Notes: generated by a model not told the origin, from the letters alone. Numbered from the stretch's first letter, positions 45,445 through 54,780 are shown. The stretch: DNA of 64,000 bases from Jatrophihabitans_A lederbergiae (GCF_031845305.1 NZ_JAVREH010000007.1:149931-213930), one strand, 5' to 3'. Made by a program: numbers and translations.

Positions 45445-46737
45445 CTACGTCGCGCTGTCGCTGATCCAGGTGGCCCAGCTGACGTTCCAGTAGCCGGAGT
45501 TCCACTCGGCCAGCGTCCGGCCGGTGTTGCGGACGTCGACGATGTCGCCCGGCACGGAGAAGCCGTAGAACCAGTACGCGTTCGCCGGCGAGACGTTGAG
45601 GCAGCCGTGCGAGGTGTCGGTCTTGCCCTGCTGGCGCACCGACCAGTCCGCCCAGTGCACGTACTCGCCGTCGTAGCTGATCCGCACGCCGACCGGAACG
45701 GTGGTCCGGTAGGCATTGGCGCCCTTGCTGAGCCCGAATGACGCCGAGTTCATGTCGATGTTCTTCTCGCCGCCCACGACGACGTGCGGGCCCGAGTTCG
45801 TCCGCAGGTCGATCATCCCGGTGTCGCCCTTGATGCTGGTGTGGCGTCCCATCGAGGTGGGCATGGTCTTGACCAGCGTGCCGTTGCTGTAGACCCGGAC
45901 GATCTTGTTCCTGTCGTCGGCGATGGAGATGTGCTTGTTCCCCACCTTGAACCAGGTGGTGGAGTCGGCCTGCCCGTACAGGGAGTTGCCGAAGTTCTTG
46001 CCATACGCCTTCGCGGTGATGGTGACCTTCGTGCCCGGCGTCAGGTAGGTCCTGGTGCGCCAGTACACGTCCCGGTCGCTCAGCCAGCTGAAGGCCCCGG
46101 TCTGATCGGGCGCGGTGGTGACCTGCAACGTCGCCTGGGCAGCCTTGCGGTCGGGGATCGCCTCGTCGAAGTGGACCCGGACGACCTGCCCGACGCCGAA
46201 GGTGACGCCGGGGTCGATCGCACCGCCGGCCGCGGTCTGGATGTAGGGCATCGTGAGGTTGTGGGGCTTGACGGTGGTGAACGAGCTCGCCTGGGTGGTC
46301 TCGTCCCCGTCGGCGTTCGTTGCGACCGCCTTGATCGTGTAGGACTTGTTGTAACCGAGTTCCTCGGCGGAGGCCCACGACAGCTTGTCGGCCGAGAGCG
46401 CGCCCTTGACAGCGGTGCCCGCGCCGTTGGTGACCGTGACGTCGGACAGGGATCCGCCCGCGACCGCCACCCTGATGGGCTCGAGCGGGTCGACGCCGGC
46501 GGTTCCGGTGGCCGGGTTGAACCTCACCACAGCCGGTGGCGTCGACGGCGTGCTGGGAACCGGAACCGGAGCCGAATTACCGGCCGAGGCCGCCGAACCC
46601 GCGGTGCCGGCTGCCGCGGCGCCCTTCTTCTGTGAGCACCCGCCCGTCAGCAGCACCAGGCTCAGCACGGCCACCAGCCCGCTCACCGCGCTCGTCGCAC
46701 CTCTATGCCGGTTCCCCGCCAAGACCTGTCTCCTCAC
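45445..46737 (-). CDS. L,D-transpeptidase lipoprotein (LdtMt-like)
   Basis: About 430 aa from GTG 46737. A lipobox VLLTGGC follows a hydrophobic stretch, so the protein is a lipoprotein. Then come a Ser/Pro/Ala linker, two Ig-like domains (VVRFNPATGTAGVDPLEPI... and TMPYIQTAAGGAIDPGV...), and a YkuD catalytic domain with HISIADDRNKIVRVYSNG and the active-site TSHGCLNVSPANAYWF (Cys). The C terminus WNSGYWNVSWATWISDS resembles the mycobacterial Ldt tail. It forms 3-3 crosslinks in peptidoglycan. The open frame reaches 47112 but the extension overlaps the nadE start antisense. It is divergent from nadE. Confidence 0.92.
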   Translation of the reverse strand: MRRQVLAGNRHRGATSAVSGLVAVLSLVLLTGGCSQKKGAAAAGTAGSAASAGNSAPVPVPSTPSTPPAVVRFNPATGTAGVDPLEPIRVAVAGGSLSDVTVTNGAGTAVKGALSADKLSWASAEELGYNKSYTIKAVATNADGDETTQASSFTTVKPHNLTMPYIQTAAGGAIDPGVTFGVGQVVRVHFDEAIPDRKAAQATLQVTTAPDQTGAFSWLSDRDVYWRTRTYLTPGTKVTITAKAYGKNFGNSLYGQADSTTWFKVGNKHISIADDRNKIVRVYSNGTLVKTMPTSMGRHTSIKGDTGMIDLRTNSGPHVVVGGEKNIDMNSASFGLSKGANAYRTTVPVGVRISYDGEYVHWADWSVRQQGKTDTSHGCLNVSPANAYWFYGFSVPGDIVDVRNTGRTLAEWNSGYWNVSWATWISDSAT

Positions 46738-46891
46738 ACACGCCGCTACCTCCACGCACTGATGACGTGGGAGCACCGGCCTATTGTTGCTTACTTTCTG
46801 TGCTACGTCCGCGTGGTTACGGTGACGAAAGAGTGTCGAAGACCGCTGACCCGCCCACACCTCGCCCAGGTCTCGGCTGCAAACTGGTGGC

Positions 46892-48640
46892 GTGACGATA
46901 TTGCGCGTTGCCCTGGCCCAGGTCGACCTCACCGTGGGCGATCTGGCAGCCAACTCCGAGATGGTGCTCGCACGCACCGCCGAGGCTGCCGCCGCCGGAG
47001 CGCAACTCGTCGTCTTTCCCGAGATGACGCTCACCGGGTACCCGCCCGAGGACCTGGCGCTGCGGCCGTCGTTCCGGGCCGCCTCGATCGCCACCCTGCA
47101 CGCCGTTGCCACATCGCTGGCGGAGCGGGGACTGGCCGACGTCGGCGTGGTGGTCGGTTACCTCGACGAGGACGCCGGGTCCCGCAACGCGGCGGCGTTC
47201 CTGCTCGGCGGCGCGGTGGTGGCGCGCTACTTCAAGCACCACCTGCCCAACTACGGCGTCTTCGACGAGGACCGCTACTTCAAGGCCGGCTCGGACCTGC
47301 CGGTGATCCGCTTCGGCGGTGTCGACATCGGGCTCACGATCTGCGAGGACGTCTGGCAGGACGGCGGCCCGTTCAGCGCCGCCGCCGCCGCCCGGGTGGG
47401 CCTGCTGCTCAACATCAACGGCTCTCCGTACGAGCGCGACAAGAACCACGTCCGGCTCTCGCTGGTGCAGCGCCGCGCGAAGGAAGCCGACGCCACGGTG
47501 GTGTACGTGAACCAGGTCGGGGGCCAGGACGAGCTGGTCTTCGACGGTGACTCCTTCGTCGTCAGCCCCAACGGGACCTTGCTGGCGAGGGCGCCGCAGT
47601 TCGTCGAGAAGCTCTTCTACGTCGAGCTCGATCTTCCCGAAGCAACCGGGACGAGCGCGGGCGGCGACAGCCCGATCACGATCCGGCGCTTCACCGCTCC
47701 GTTGCCGCCCAGGGCATTGACCGAGTCCAGCAGCACTCCCCCGCTCGGCAGCTCCGAAGCCCCGGCCCTGGCCATCGCGCCGGGACTCGCCGACGAGGCC
47801 GAGGTCTGGCAGGCCCTGGTTCTCGGCACCCGTGACTACGTCCGCAAGAACGGTTTCGCCTCCGTGGTCATCGCCATGAGCGGTGGCATCGACTCCGCGG
47901 TCGTCGCCGCGGTGGCCGCCGACGCGATCGGCGGCGAGAACGTGCACGGCGTGGCGATGCCGAGCGCGTACTCCTCCGAGCACTCGATCTCGGACGCGGT
48001 GGAGCTCGCCCGCCGGCTCGGGGGCCCGCTGCGGACCGTGAACATCGAGCCGATGGTGCGTGCGTTCGTCAGCGCCCTGGAACTGACCGGGCTGGCGGAA
48101 GAGAATGTGCAGGCCCGGGTGCGGGGAACGACATTGATGGGCCTGTCGAACCAGCACGGGCACCTGGTGCTGGCGACCGGCAACAAGAGCGAGATCTCGG
48201 TCGGCTACTCCACCATCTACGGCGACGCGGTCGGTGGCTTCGCGCCGCTCAAGGACGTGCCCAAGTCGCTGGTCTGGGAGCTCGCTCGCTGGCGTAATGC
48301 CGCGGCCGAGCGCAACGGCGAGCAGCCCCCGATCCCCGAGAACTCCATCGCCAAGCCGCCCTCGGCGGAACTCCGGCCGGGCCAGCTCGACTCGGACTCG
48401 CTGCCCGACTACGACGAGCTGGACCGGTTGCTGGCCCGCTACGTCGACGAGGACGCGGGCCTGGAGGAACTCGTCGCCGCCGGCTTCGACCGGGACCTGG
48501 CCACTCGGGTATCGCGGATGACGGACGCGGCGGAGTGGAAGCGCCGGCAGTATCCGCCGGGCCCGAAGATCAGCCTCAAGGCGTTCGGGCGTGACCGGCG
48601 GTTGCCGATCACCAACCGCTGGCGCGAGAGCCGCCCATAG
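46892..48640 (+). CDS. nadE: Glutamine-dependent NAD+ synthetase
   Basis: A 582-aa two-domain enzyme. The N-terminal nitrilase-type glutaminase has Glu in VVFPEMTLTGYPPEDLAL, Lys in YFKHHLPNYGVFDE and Cys in LTICEDVWQDGG. The C-terminal synthetase has the pyrophosphatase loop AMSGGIDSAVVAAV and TGNKSEISVGYSTIYGD. It adenylates nicotinate adenine dinucleotide and amidates it with ammonia tunnelled from glutamine. GTG 46892 is the start. panB follows about 70 bp later, so the two may be co-transcribed. Confidence 0.95.
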   Translation: MTILRVALAQVDLTVGDLAANSEMVLARTAEAAAAGAQLVVFPEMTLTGYPPEDLALRPSFRAASIATLHAVATSLAERGLADVGVVVGYLDEDAGSRNAAAFLLGGAVVARYFKHHLPNYGVFDEDRYFKAGSDLPVIRFGGVDIGLTICEDVWQDGGPFSAAAAARVGLLLNINGSPYERDKNHVRLSLVQRRAKEADATVVYVNQVGGQDELVFDGDSFVVSPNGTLLARAPQFVEKLFYVELDLPEATGTSAGGDSPITIRRFTAPLPPRALTESSSTPPLGSSEAPALAIAPGLADEAEVWQALVLGTRDYVRKNGFASVVIAMSGGIDSAVVAAVAADAIGGENVHGVAMPSAYSSEHSISDAVELARRLGGPLRTVNIEPMVRAFVSALELTGLAEENVQARVRGTTLMGLSNQHGHLVLATGNKSEISVGYSTIYGDAVGGFAPLKDVPKSLVWELARWRNAAAERNGEQPPIPENSIAKPPSAELRPGQLDSDSLPDYDELDRLLARYVDEDAGLEELVAAGFDRDLATRVSRMTDAAEWKRRQYPPGPKISLKAFGRDRRLPITNRWRESRP

Positions 48641-48710
48641 AGGACGATGGGGGCGTCCACTACCGCCCGGGGACCGGCGTGCCGGCCTCGAGGAAACCAA
48701 AGGACCCACC

Positions 48711-49544
48711 ATGAGCGAGACGCTCTACGGCGGCACTTCGACGCGCCGTGTCACCATCCGAGACCTGCAGGCCGCCAAGGCCGCGGGCGACCGCTGGCCG
48801 ATGCTGACGGCCTATGACTACTCGACCGCCGGGGTCTTCGACAACGCCGGTGTCCCGGTGCTGCTCGTCGGCGACTCGGCCGCGAACGTCGTCTACGGCT
48901 ACGACACCACCGTGCCGGTCACCGTCGACGAACTGCTGCCGCTGGTGCGCGGCGTGGTCCGGGGCGCAAAGCGGGCGCTGGTCATCGCAGACCTGCCGTT
49001 CGGCACGTACCAGGCGTCACCGCAGCAGGCGCTCGACACCGCCGCCAGGTTCCTGAAAGAGGGCGGCGCGCACGCCGTCAAGCTGGAGGGCGGCGCTCGA
49101 CTCGCGCCCCAGGTCGAGCTGCTCACGTCCGCCGGCATTCCGGTGATGGCGCACCTGGGACTGACCCCGCAGTCGGTGAACACCCTGTCCGGTTACCGCG
49201 TGCAGGGGCGCGGCGACGACGCCGGCCACCGGCTGATCGAGGACGCGCTGGCGCTGCAAGAGGCCGGGGCGTTCGCCGTCGTGCTCGAGGTGGTTCCGGC
49301 GGACCTGGCGAAGAAGGTCACCCACGAGCTGCGGATTCCCACGGTCGGCATCGGCGCGGGCGTCGAGTGTGACGCGCAGGTGCTCGTGTGGCAGGACATG
49401 GCCGGACTGCGCGTCGAGGGCAAGCCCGCCAAGTTCGTCAAGCAGTACGCAGACCTGGCGGCTGTCCTCACCGGTGCGGCGCAGACGTTCGCGAGCGAGG
49501 TCCAGTCCGGCGTGTACCCGGGCGCCGAGCACAGCTACCACTGA
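48711..49544 (+). CDS. panB: 3-methyl-2-oxobutanoate hydroxymethyltransferase
   Basis: A 277-aa enzyme of pantothenate (coenzyme A) synthesis, transferring a one-carbon unit from methylene-THF to ketoisovalerate. Signatures: MLTAYDYSTAGVFDNAG, VGDSAANVVYGYDTT, VKLEGGARLAPQVELL, MAHLGLTPQSVNTLSGY and TVGIGAGVECDAQVLVWQD. ATG 48711 with AAAGGA upstream was chosen over the longer frame. It uses the same folate one-carbon pool that GcvT feeds. A strong hairpin follows its stop. Confidence 0.96.
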   Translation: MSETLYGGTSTRRVTIRDLQAAKAAGDRWPMLTAYDYSTAGVFDNAGVPVLLVGDSAANVVYGYDTTVPVTVDELLPLVRGVVRGAKRALVIADLPFGTYQASPQQALDTAARFLKEGGAHAVKLEGGARLAPQVELLTSAGIPVMAHLGLTPQSVNTLSGYRVQGRGDDAGHRLIEDALALQEAGAFAVVLEVVPADLAKKVTHELRIPTVGIGAGVECDAQVLVWQDMAGLRVEGKPAKFVKQYADLAAVLTGAAQTFASEVQSGVYPGAEHSYH

Positions 49545-49556
49545 ATGGGTTCGCGA

Positions 49557-49582
49557 AGGGCGGCGCGATCAGGCGCCGCCCT
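49557..49582. terminator. Bidirectional terminator hairpin after panB
   Basis: AGGGCGGCGC (49557-49566) pairs perfectly with GCGCCGCCCT (49573-49582) around a six-base loop. It starts 12 bases after the panB stop, and the stop codon of the convergent 65-aa gene (49569-49571) lies in the loop, so it can serve both. Confidence 0.8.
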
Positions 49583-49766
49583 CCCACTTGCTGTCCTCGG
49601 CGTCATAGCGCCGTTCCCGGTCGGCGATCGTCTGCAGCGCGTTCGCCGCCGCGGCCTCGGTGTCGAACGGGCCGATCTTCTGGTGGCTTCCGCAGCCCGG
49701 GAACACCTCGGCGACGTGGTGCTTCTCGCAGTACCAGTACGTACCTTCGAGGTCCTTGGTGCTCAT
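49569..49766 (-). CDS. Conserved small hypothetical protein (YWYCEKHH type)
   Basis: A 65-aa acidic protein: MSTKDLEGTYWYCEKHHVAE, then FPGCGSHQKIGPFDTEAAAANALQ (span 22-45) and a charged helix. Small actinobacterial proteins of this pattern (YWyClkHH..E...GC....lGPyptreeA..AL) are common; the Cys/His residues could bind a metal. Function unknown. It lies between panB and rnpB; its stop is in the shared hairpin loop. Confidence 0.78.
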   Translation of the reverse strand: MSTKDLEGTYWYCEKHHVAEVFPGCGSHQKIGPFDTEAAAANALQTIADRERRYDAEDSKWEGGA

Positions 49767-49793
49767 CGGCACATCGTATCCACGAGAGGCAAC

Positions 49794-50201
49794 GGACGAG
49801 TCAGCCTGTAAGCCGGGTCCTGTTCCGGGGCGAGCCCCGGTGGCGACCATCCATCTCGACCTGCCGTCGCCGGCAGGTTCCAGCGGTCTACCCGCAGGCT
49901 CGGGCGAGCAGCCCTCGAACGCCTGCGCAGACGTCCGGCGAACCGGACGTCATCCTGACCTTGCTCCGGGTGGGGTTTACCTAGCCGCTCCGGTCACCCG
50001 GAACGCTGGTGGTCTCTTACACCACCGTTTCACCCTTACCCGCGACCCGGGCGAACCCGGATCGCCTGGCGGTCTGCTTTCTGTGGCACTGTCCCGCGGG
50101 TCACCCCGGGTTGCCGTTAACAACCACCCTGCTCTGTGGAGCCCGGACTTTCCTCGGCAGCCTGTTGCCAGGTTGACGCGGTCGCCCGGCCGACTCGTCC
50201 G
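49794..50201 (-). ncRNA. rnpB: RNase P RNA
   Basis: On the minus strand, an RNA of about 408 nt. The ends pair as helix P1 (CGGACGAGTC at 5' and GACTCGTCCG at 3'). The universal 5' core GAGGAAAGTCCGGGCTCC lies at about 50141-50158, and the strand also has ACAGAAA, GGGTAAGGGTGAAACGGTG and the 3' core GGACCCGGCTTACAGGCTGA region. RNase P RNA is the catalytic part of the tRNA 5'-processing ribozyme. TAGGAT at 50212-50217 (minus) may be its -10 element. M. tuberculosis places rnpB in the same neighbourhood. The stretch has no credible protein gene. Confidence 0.95.
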
Positions 50202-50304
50202 CCGCGCGCCAATCCTAGCGCTGTGGGGCAACGCCGGTTGCGCAACGTCGCTAGCCTGGCTCGGTGACCTGTCTACGCTGCGCGCGCCCGGGCGCGCGCT
50301 GAGC

Positions 50305-51576
50305 ATGTCGGTCCAACTGGTTGTCGGCCTCGTGCTGATCGCGATCTGCCTTGCCGCCGCGGTCGTCCGTCCCTTCGGGCTCAGCGAGGCGGTCGTGGCC
50401 GTGCCGTGCGCGGCGCTGGCCCTGATCACCGGCGCCAGCCATCTGAGCACGGCCGAGCACAGCGTCCGCGAGCTGGGACCGACCGTGGCCTTCCTGGCGG
50501 CAATTCTCGCCTTCGGACGGCTGTGCGCCGCCGCGGGCGTGTTCGACTACCTCGGCAGCGTCACCGCCCACGCCAGCCACGGGGTTCCCAAGCGCCTGCT
50601 CGTGCTGGTCGTCGGGTTCGCGGCCGTCGTCACCGCGACGCTCACGTTGGACGCGACGGTCGTGCTGGTGACGCCGGTCGTGCTGGCCACCGCCCGGCGG
50701 TTGCACGTTCCGAACCGGCCGCACAGCTATGCCTGCGCGCACATCGCCAACTCGGGATCGCTGCTGCTGCCGGTGTCGAACCTGACCAACCTGCTGGCGT
50801 TCACGGCCAGCGGCCTGTCCTTCGGCCGGTTCGCCGCGGCCATGACCCTGCCCTGGCTGCTCGCCTGCGCGCTGGACTGGGCGGCGCTGCGGCTGGCCTT
50901 CCGGCGCGACCTCACCTCGACCGCGGCCGAGGTGCCGCCAGTGCTGGCGGCCCCCCGCTACGCCCTGGCTGTGCTGGCGCTGACGGTGGCCGGTTTCGTG
51001 CTGACCACCGCCGTCGGGCTCGCTCCCGCGTGGGCGGCGCTGGCGGGCTGCGTCGCCCTGGCGGTGCCGCAACTCCCCGCCCGTAAGGGGCGGGGAGTGC
51101 CCCGAACGCATCCGCCGCTGACCGTGCCCGAGATGGTGCTCGGGGCCAGTCCCGGCTTCTGTGCCTTCGTGCTGTGCCTCGGCGTGCTGGTCGCCGGGGT
51201 GCTGAGCAACGGTATCCAGGCCGGGCTGAGCCACCTGATCCCGTCCGGAACCGGGCTGGCTGCCCTGCTGGGACTGGCCCTGCTCGCGGCCGTACTGGCG
51301 AACCTGGTGAACAACCTGCCGACCACGTTGGCCCTGCTCCCCCTGGTCACCGGTTCGCCGCTGGCGGTGCTGGCCGTCCTGGTGGGGGTCAACCTCGGGC
51401 CGAACGCCACCTATCCCGGATCGCTGGCCACCCTGCTCTGGCGGCGCAGCCTGCCACCCCCGGATCGGCCGCGCGCGGTGGAGTTCCACCGGCTGGGGCT
51501 GATCTCGACCCCGGTGCTGGTGTGCACGGTGACCGTGGCGTTGTGGCTGGTCGCCGGACCGCTCAGGCTCCGGTGA
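50305..51576 (+). CDS. ArsB/SLC13-like membrane permease
   Basis: A 423-aa protein with about ten to twelve hydrophobic helices (e.g. SVQLVVGLVLIAICLAAAVV, LLVLVVGFAAVVTATLTLDA, LLALGLALLAAVLANLVNN-like segments). The pattern TLDATVVLVTPVVLATARR followed by ANSGSLLLPVSNLTNLLAF, and LANLVNNLPTTLALLPLV, matches the two re-entrant motifs of the ArsB/NhaD ion transporter superfamily. It could export arsenite or another anion; no arsR or arsC is adjacent. ATG 50305 was chosen since upstream is rnpB. Its stop overlaps the 3' end of the RNase H/phosphatase gene. Confidence 0.85.
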   Translation: MSVQLVVGLVLIAICLAAAVVRPFGLSEAVVAVPCAALALITGASHLSTAEHSVRELGPTVAFLAAILAFGRLCAAAGVFDYLGSVTAHASHGVPKRLLVLVVGFAAVVTATLTLDATVVLVTPVVLATARRLHVPNRPHSYACAHIANSGSLLLPVSNLTNLLAFTASGLSFGRFAAAMTLPWLLACALDWAALRLAFRRDLTSTAAEVPPVLAAPRYALAVLALTVAGFVLTTAVGLAPAWAALAGCVALAVPQLPARKGRGVPRTHPPLTVPEMVLGASPGFCAFVLCLGVLVAGVLSNGIQAGLSHLIPSGTGLAALLGLALLAAVLANLVNNLPTTLALLPLVTGSPLAVLAVLVGVNLGPNATYPGSLATLLWRRSLPPPDRPRAVEFHRLGLISTPVLVCTVTVALWLVAGPLRLR

Positions 51577-52762
51577 GGTGCGCGCTGTCGTTGAACGAGG
51601 TGAGCGACACCGGCCCGTCGCGGTAGTAGTCGATCTGGCAGATCGAGGCGGGCGAGAGCAGCATCCGGTGCAGCGCGGACGGCGGCGCGTCCAGAGCCAG
51701 CCGGACCAGGATCTTGATCGGTGACACGTGCGACACCACGACCACCGTCTTGCCCGCGTGCTGGCCCAGGATCCGGTCCCGGGCCCGGCGCACCCGGCGC
51801 GTCACGTCCTCGAAGGACTCCCCCGCCGGCGGCGCGACGGCCGGGTCGGCCAGCCAGCTGTCGAGCTGGCTGGGCCACTTCTGCCGCACCTCGGCGAAGC
51901 TGCAACCGTCCCAGTTCCCGAAGTCGGTCTCGACCATGCCGTCCTCGATCGCGATGTCCAGCCCGAGCCGTTCGGCAATCTGGCCCGCGGTCTGCCGGGT
52001 GCGCAGCAGCGGCGAGGAGACGACGGCGTCGACCGGGCCGAGTTCAGCCACCCGTCGTGCCGCCCGCCGGGCCTGGTCCAGGCCCTGGTTGGTGAGCGGC
52101 AGGTCGGAGCGTCCGGCGAACTTCTTCGCGACCGAGTATTCGGTGACCCCGTGCCGTACCAGGACGAACCGCGTCGGCGTCGAGTCGGGCGTGACCCAGG
52201 CGCTGTTGTTGTTGGCCGGCTGGGCGTCCTCGTCGATGGCGTCTCGGCCGATCGGAACCGAACCGCCGTCAGTCCCCGGCTCCCCGAGAGCCGTCTGAAC
52301 CGGACCGGTGGCCGGCTTCAGCGGGTGCCCCGCCGCGGCGTCCATCGCCTGGTTGGCCAGCCGGTCGGCGTGGCTGTTCTGCGCTCGCGGGATCCACTCG
52401 AAGGTGATCGAGGCGAATTCGGTCGCGAGCTGGCTGGCCTGCCGGAACAGCGGCCGCATCGCCGGGTGCTTGACCTGCCACCGACCCGACATCTGCTCCA
52501 CCACGAGCTTGGAGTCCATCCGCACCCGGACCGCAGACGCCCCCAGGTCCCGCGCCGCGGTCAGACCGGCGATCAGGCCCCGGTACTCGGCCACGTTGTT
52601 GGTGTCGAGCCCGATCGACTCCTTGCGCTCGGCCAGCACCGCGCCGGTGTCGGCGTCCAGCACCACCGCGCCGTACCCGGCCGGGCCCGGATTGCCGCGG
52701 GAGCCGCCGTCGGCCTCGACGATCACCCGTTCCACGAACGTGCTCGCGTCAGCCGACGTCAC
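51563..52762 (-). CDS. Bifunctional RNase H type I / acid phosphatase
   Basis: A 399-aa fusion known from actinobacteria (M. tuberculosis Rv2228c). N-terminal RNase HI domain: IVEADGGSRGNPGPAGYGAV (Asp), NVAEYRGLIAGL (Glu), VRMDSKLVVEQMSG (Asp) and the C-terminal NSHADRLAN. After a linker comes a histidine phosphatase domain: FVLVRHGVTEYSVAKKFAG (catalytic RHG), ETDFGNWDG and VVSHVSPIKILVR. It removes RNA from hybrids and dephosphorylates small substrates; in the mycobacterial protein the phosphatase part acts on alpha-ribazole phosphate, linking it to cobT/cobS (known from family studies). The start GTG overlaps the zinc-ribbon stop (GTGA). Confidence 0.93.
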   Translation of the reverse strand: MTSADASTFVERVIVEADGGSRGNPGPAGYGAVVLDADTGAVLAERKESIGLDTNNVAEYRGLIAGLTAARDLGASAVRVRMDSKLVVEQMSGRWQVKHPAMRPLFRQASQLATEFASITFEWIPRAQNSHADRLANQAMDAAAGHPLKPATGPVQTALGEPGTDGGSVPIGRDAIDEDAQPANNNSAWVTPDSTPTRFVLVRHGVTEYSVAKKFAGRSDLPLTNQGLDQARRAARRVAELGPVDAVVSSPLLRTRQTAGQIAERLGLDIAIEDGMVETDFGNWDGCSFAEVRQKWPSQLDSWLADPAVAPPAGESFEDVTRRVRRARDRILGQHAGKTVVVVSHVSPIKILVRLALDAPPSALHRMLLSPASICQIDYYRDGPVSLTSFNDSAHLTGA

Positions 52763-53499
52763 AAGCCCGACTCGTGGCTGCGGACCAGGATCCGGCGGCA
52801 GTTCTCGCAGCGCAGCACCTGATCGGGCTTCGCCGCGCGCACCTCGGATAGCTCTGAACCCGCCAGCTCCAGCCGGCAGCCCTCACAGCGTCGCTGCCGG
52901 AGCATCGCCGCGCCGACCCCGCCGCTGCTCTCGCGGACCCGGTCGTACAGCGCCACCAGGTCCGAGGGCAGGGTCCCCACCAGCCGGTCCCGGTCGGCGT
53001 GCCGTTTCTTCTCCGCGTCGTCCAGCTCCTCGAAGACCTCGTCCCGGGCTGTCGCGGCGATCGCCCGCTCGCCCGCGACGGCCTCCAGCCGGCCCTTGAG
53101 GTCGGCGACCTCGGACTCGGCCGTTTCCCGGGTCTCCATCAGTTCGAGCAGCTCGTCTTCCAACGTGCCCTGCCGGCGGGCCAGCGAGGCGACCTCGTGC
53201 TCCAGGCTGCTGATCTCTTTGGCGGGGACGCCGGACGCGGCCATCCGCTGCTGATCCTTGCGCGCGCGGGATCGGACGGTGTCGACGTCCGCCTCCATCC
53301 TGCGCTGGTCCGCCGCCAGGTCGGCGAGCGTCGTCTCGGCGTCGACCAGCTGGCTGCGCACCCCGGCGGCGCGCTGATCGCAGTCGGCGATGACGGCCAA
53401 CTCCGGAAGGTTGCGCCTTCGGTGAGCGAGCTGGGCCAGCGCGGTGTCCACGGCTTGCAGGTCGAGCAGCCGCAGTTGGACGAAGGGATCAGCTATCAC
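52759..53499 (-). CDS. C4-type zinc-ribbon coiled-coil protein
   Basis: A 246-aa protein: two-stranded coiled coil (about 25-180, heptads in LVDAETTLADLAADQRRMEA, SLEHEVASLARRQGTLEDEL) and a C-terminal zinc ribbon with two CxxC pairs, RRCEGCRLEL and LRCENCRRIL. Equivalent to Rv2229c, and to zf-RING_7 domain proteins, which probably bind nucleic acids. It lies between nif3 and the RNase H gene on the same strand and overlaps the latter by four bases, so it belongs to the same operon. GTG 53499 is the start. Confidence 0.92.
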   Translation of the reverse strand: MIADPFVQLRLLDLQAVDTALAQLAHRRRNLPELAVIADCDQRAAGVRSQLVDAETTLADLAADQRRMEADVDTVRSRARKDQQRMAASGVPAKEISSLEHEVASLARRQGTLEDELLELMETRETAESEVADLKGRLEAVAGERAIAATARDEVFEELDDAEKKRHADRDRLVGTLPSDLVALYDRVRESSGGVGAAMLRQRRCEGCRLELAGSELSEVRAAKPDQVLRCENCRRILVRSHESGL

Positions 53500-53517
53500 G
53501 TGTGTAGTTGGCTTCCT

Positions 53518-53553
53518 GGTAGTGCGAATCTGCGGGGTAGTGCGAATCTGCGG
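53518..53553. repeat. 18-bp perfect tandem repeat
   Basis: GGTAGTGCGAATCTGCGG occurs twice in tandem (53518-53535, 53536-53553), between the nif3 stop and the zinc-ribbon start. No stop codon of a gene is included. Confidence 0.85.
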
Positions 53554-53589
53554 GAAAGACAGTTCGTGCTCGTGCGGACAGTGTGACAG

Positions 53590-54780
53590 TCATCGGGCGT
53601 GCAGCGTCCATGGGTCGGTCACGGTTTCTGACACCAGCACCCGGACGGCGGTCTGGCCGGCCTCCCCGCCTGCGTCCCGACCGGAACCATCGGAGCCGCC
53701 GGTAGCGAAGCCCTCCCGGAGCTGCCGGGCGACCACGTCCAGCCACGGGAACTCGGTCGCCCAGTGCGCGGCGTCGACCAGGGCCAGCGGTCGCGCCGAG
53801 ACGCCTGCCGGCTCGTTCACGGTCTCCAGCGTGCTGTGGTGCTTGAGGTCGGAGGTGAGGTAGGCGTCCGCGCCGGCGTCCCGGGCCAGCTCGGCGTACG
53901 AGGCCCCCGATCCACCGCACACCGCCACCGTGCGGATGACCTGGTCGGGCGCACCGGCCGCCCGTACTCCCCAGGCCGTCCGGGGCAGGACGGCCGCGAC
54001 GTGATCGGTGAAGTCGCGCAGGCTGAGCGGTCCCGGCAGTTCACCGATCCGTCCGGTACCGGTCGGCCCCGGCAGGCTCGGGCGCTCGGTCAGCTCGAAC
54101 GCCACCTCTTCGTACGGGTGCGCCTGGCGGACGGCCATCAGCGCGGCACCGCGCAGCCGGCGTGGCAGCACCACCGACAGCCTGACCTCGGCCTTGCGGG
54201 TGAGCACGCCGATCTCACCGTCCGCCGGCTTCGCGCCCGGCAGCGGCCGGTAGGTGGTCGTTCCCTCGACCGTGAAGGTGCCCTGGTCATAGCCGCCGAC
54301 GGATCCGGCGCCTGCCCTCGTCAGCGCGTCGACGACCTGATCGACGTTCTCGCCGGGAATGAAGACGTTGAGGTGGTCCAGCGCCGGTGCGGGGTCAGGG
54401 TCCAGCGGCCGGATCTCACGCAGGCCGAGGACGTCGGCGAGCGCCGCCGATACCCCGTGCTCGGCGACGTCGGCGTTGGTGTGGGCGGCGAAGTGCGCGA
54501 CTCCGGCTCGGATCATCCGGTGCGCCATCGCACCCTTGGGGTCGGTGGCGGGCACTCCGTGCACGCCGCTCAGGAACAACGGGTGGTGCGTGAGGAGCAG
54601 CTGCGCGCCGGCCCGGATCGCCTCGTCCACTGTGTCCGGAACGCAGTCGACGGCCACCAGCACGGTGTCGACCGCTGTGCCGGGGTCTCCACAGCTGAGC
54701 CCGACGGCGTCCCAGGACTCGGCCGTCGCGGTCGGGTACCAGTCGTCCAGGGCACGCAGCAGATCGGAGAGCAGTGGCAT
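53590..54780 (-). CDS. Nif3-like dinuclear metal centre protein
   Basis: A 396-aa NIF3/YbgI family protein. N-terminal metal half: AESWDAVGLSCGDPG, TVLVAVDCVPDTVDEAI, LLLTHHPLFLSG (His-His) and HTNADVAEHG. The middle insertion (about 135-245) is the PII-like domain found in longer members. The C-terminal metal half has AYLTSDLKHHSTLE and LVDAAHWATEF (His). Function is unclear, possibly a hydrolase or GTP cyclohydrolase-like. Position equals Rv2230c in M. tuberculosis. It heads the operon nif3-zinc ribbon-RNase H. Confidence 0.93.
   Translation of the reverse strand: MPLLSDLLRALDDWYPTATAESWDAVGLSCGDPGTAVDTVLVAVDCVPDTVDEAIRAGAQLLLTHHPLFLSGVHGVPATDPKGAMAHRMIRAGVAHFAAHTNADVAEHGVSAALADVLGLREIRPLDPDPAPALDHLNVFIPGENVDQVVDALTRAGAGSVGGYDQGTFTVEGTTTYRPLPGAKPADGEIGVLTRKAEVRLSVVLPRRLRGAALMAVRQAHPYEEVAFELTERPSLPGPTGTGRIGELPGPLSLRDFTDHVAAVLPRTAWGVRAAGAPDQVIRTVAVCGGSGASYAELARDAGADAYLTSDLKHHSTLETVNEPAGVSARPLALVDAAHWATEFPWLDVVARQLREGFATGGSDGSGRDAGGEAGQTAVRVLVSETVTDPWTLHAR

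Noticed and set aside
49660..50304. Open frame running through rnpB into the ArsB-like permease
   Set aside because: This part is RNase P RNA on the other strand; the permease begins at 50305.
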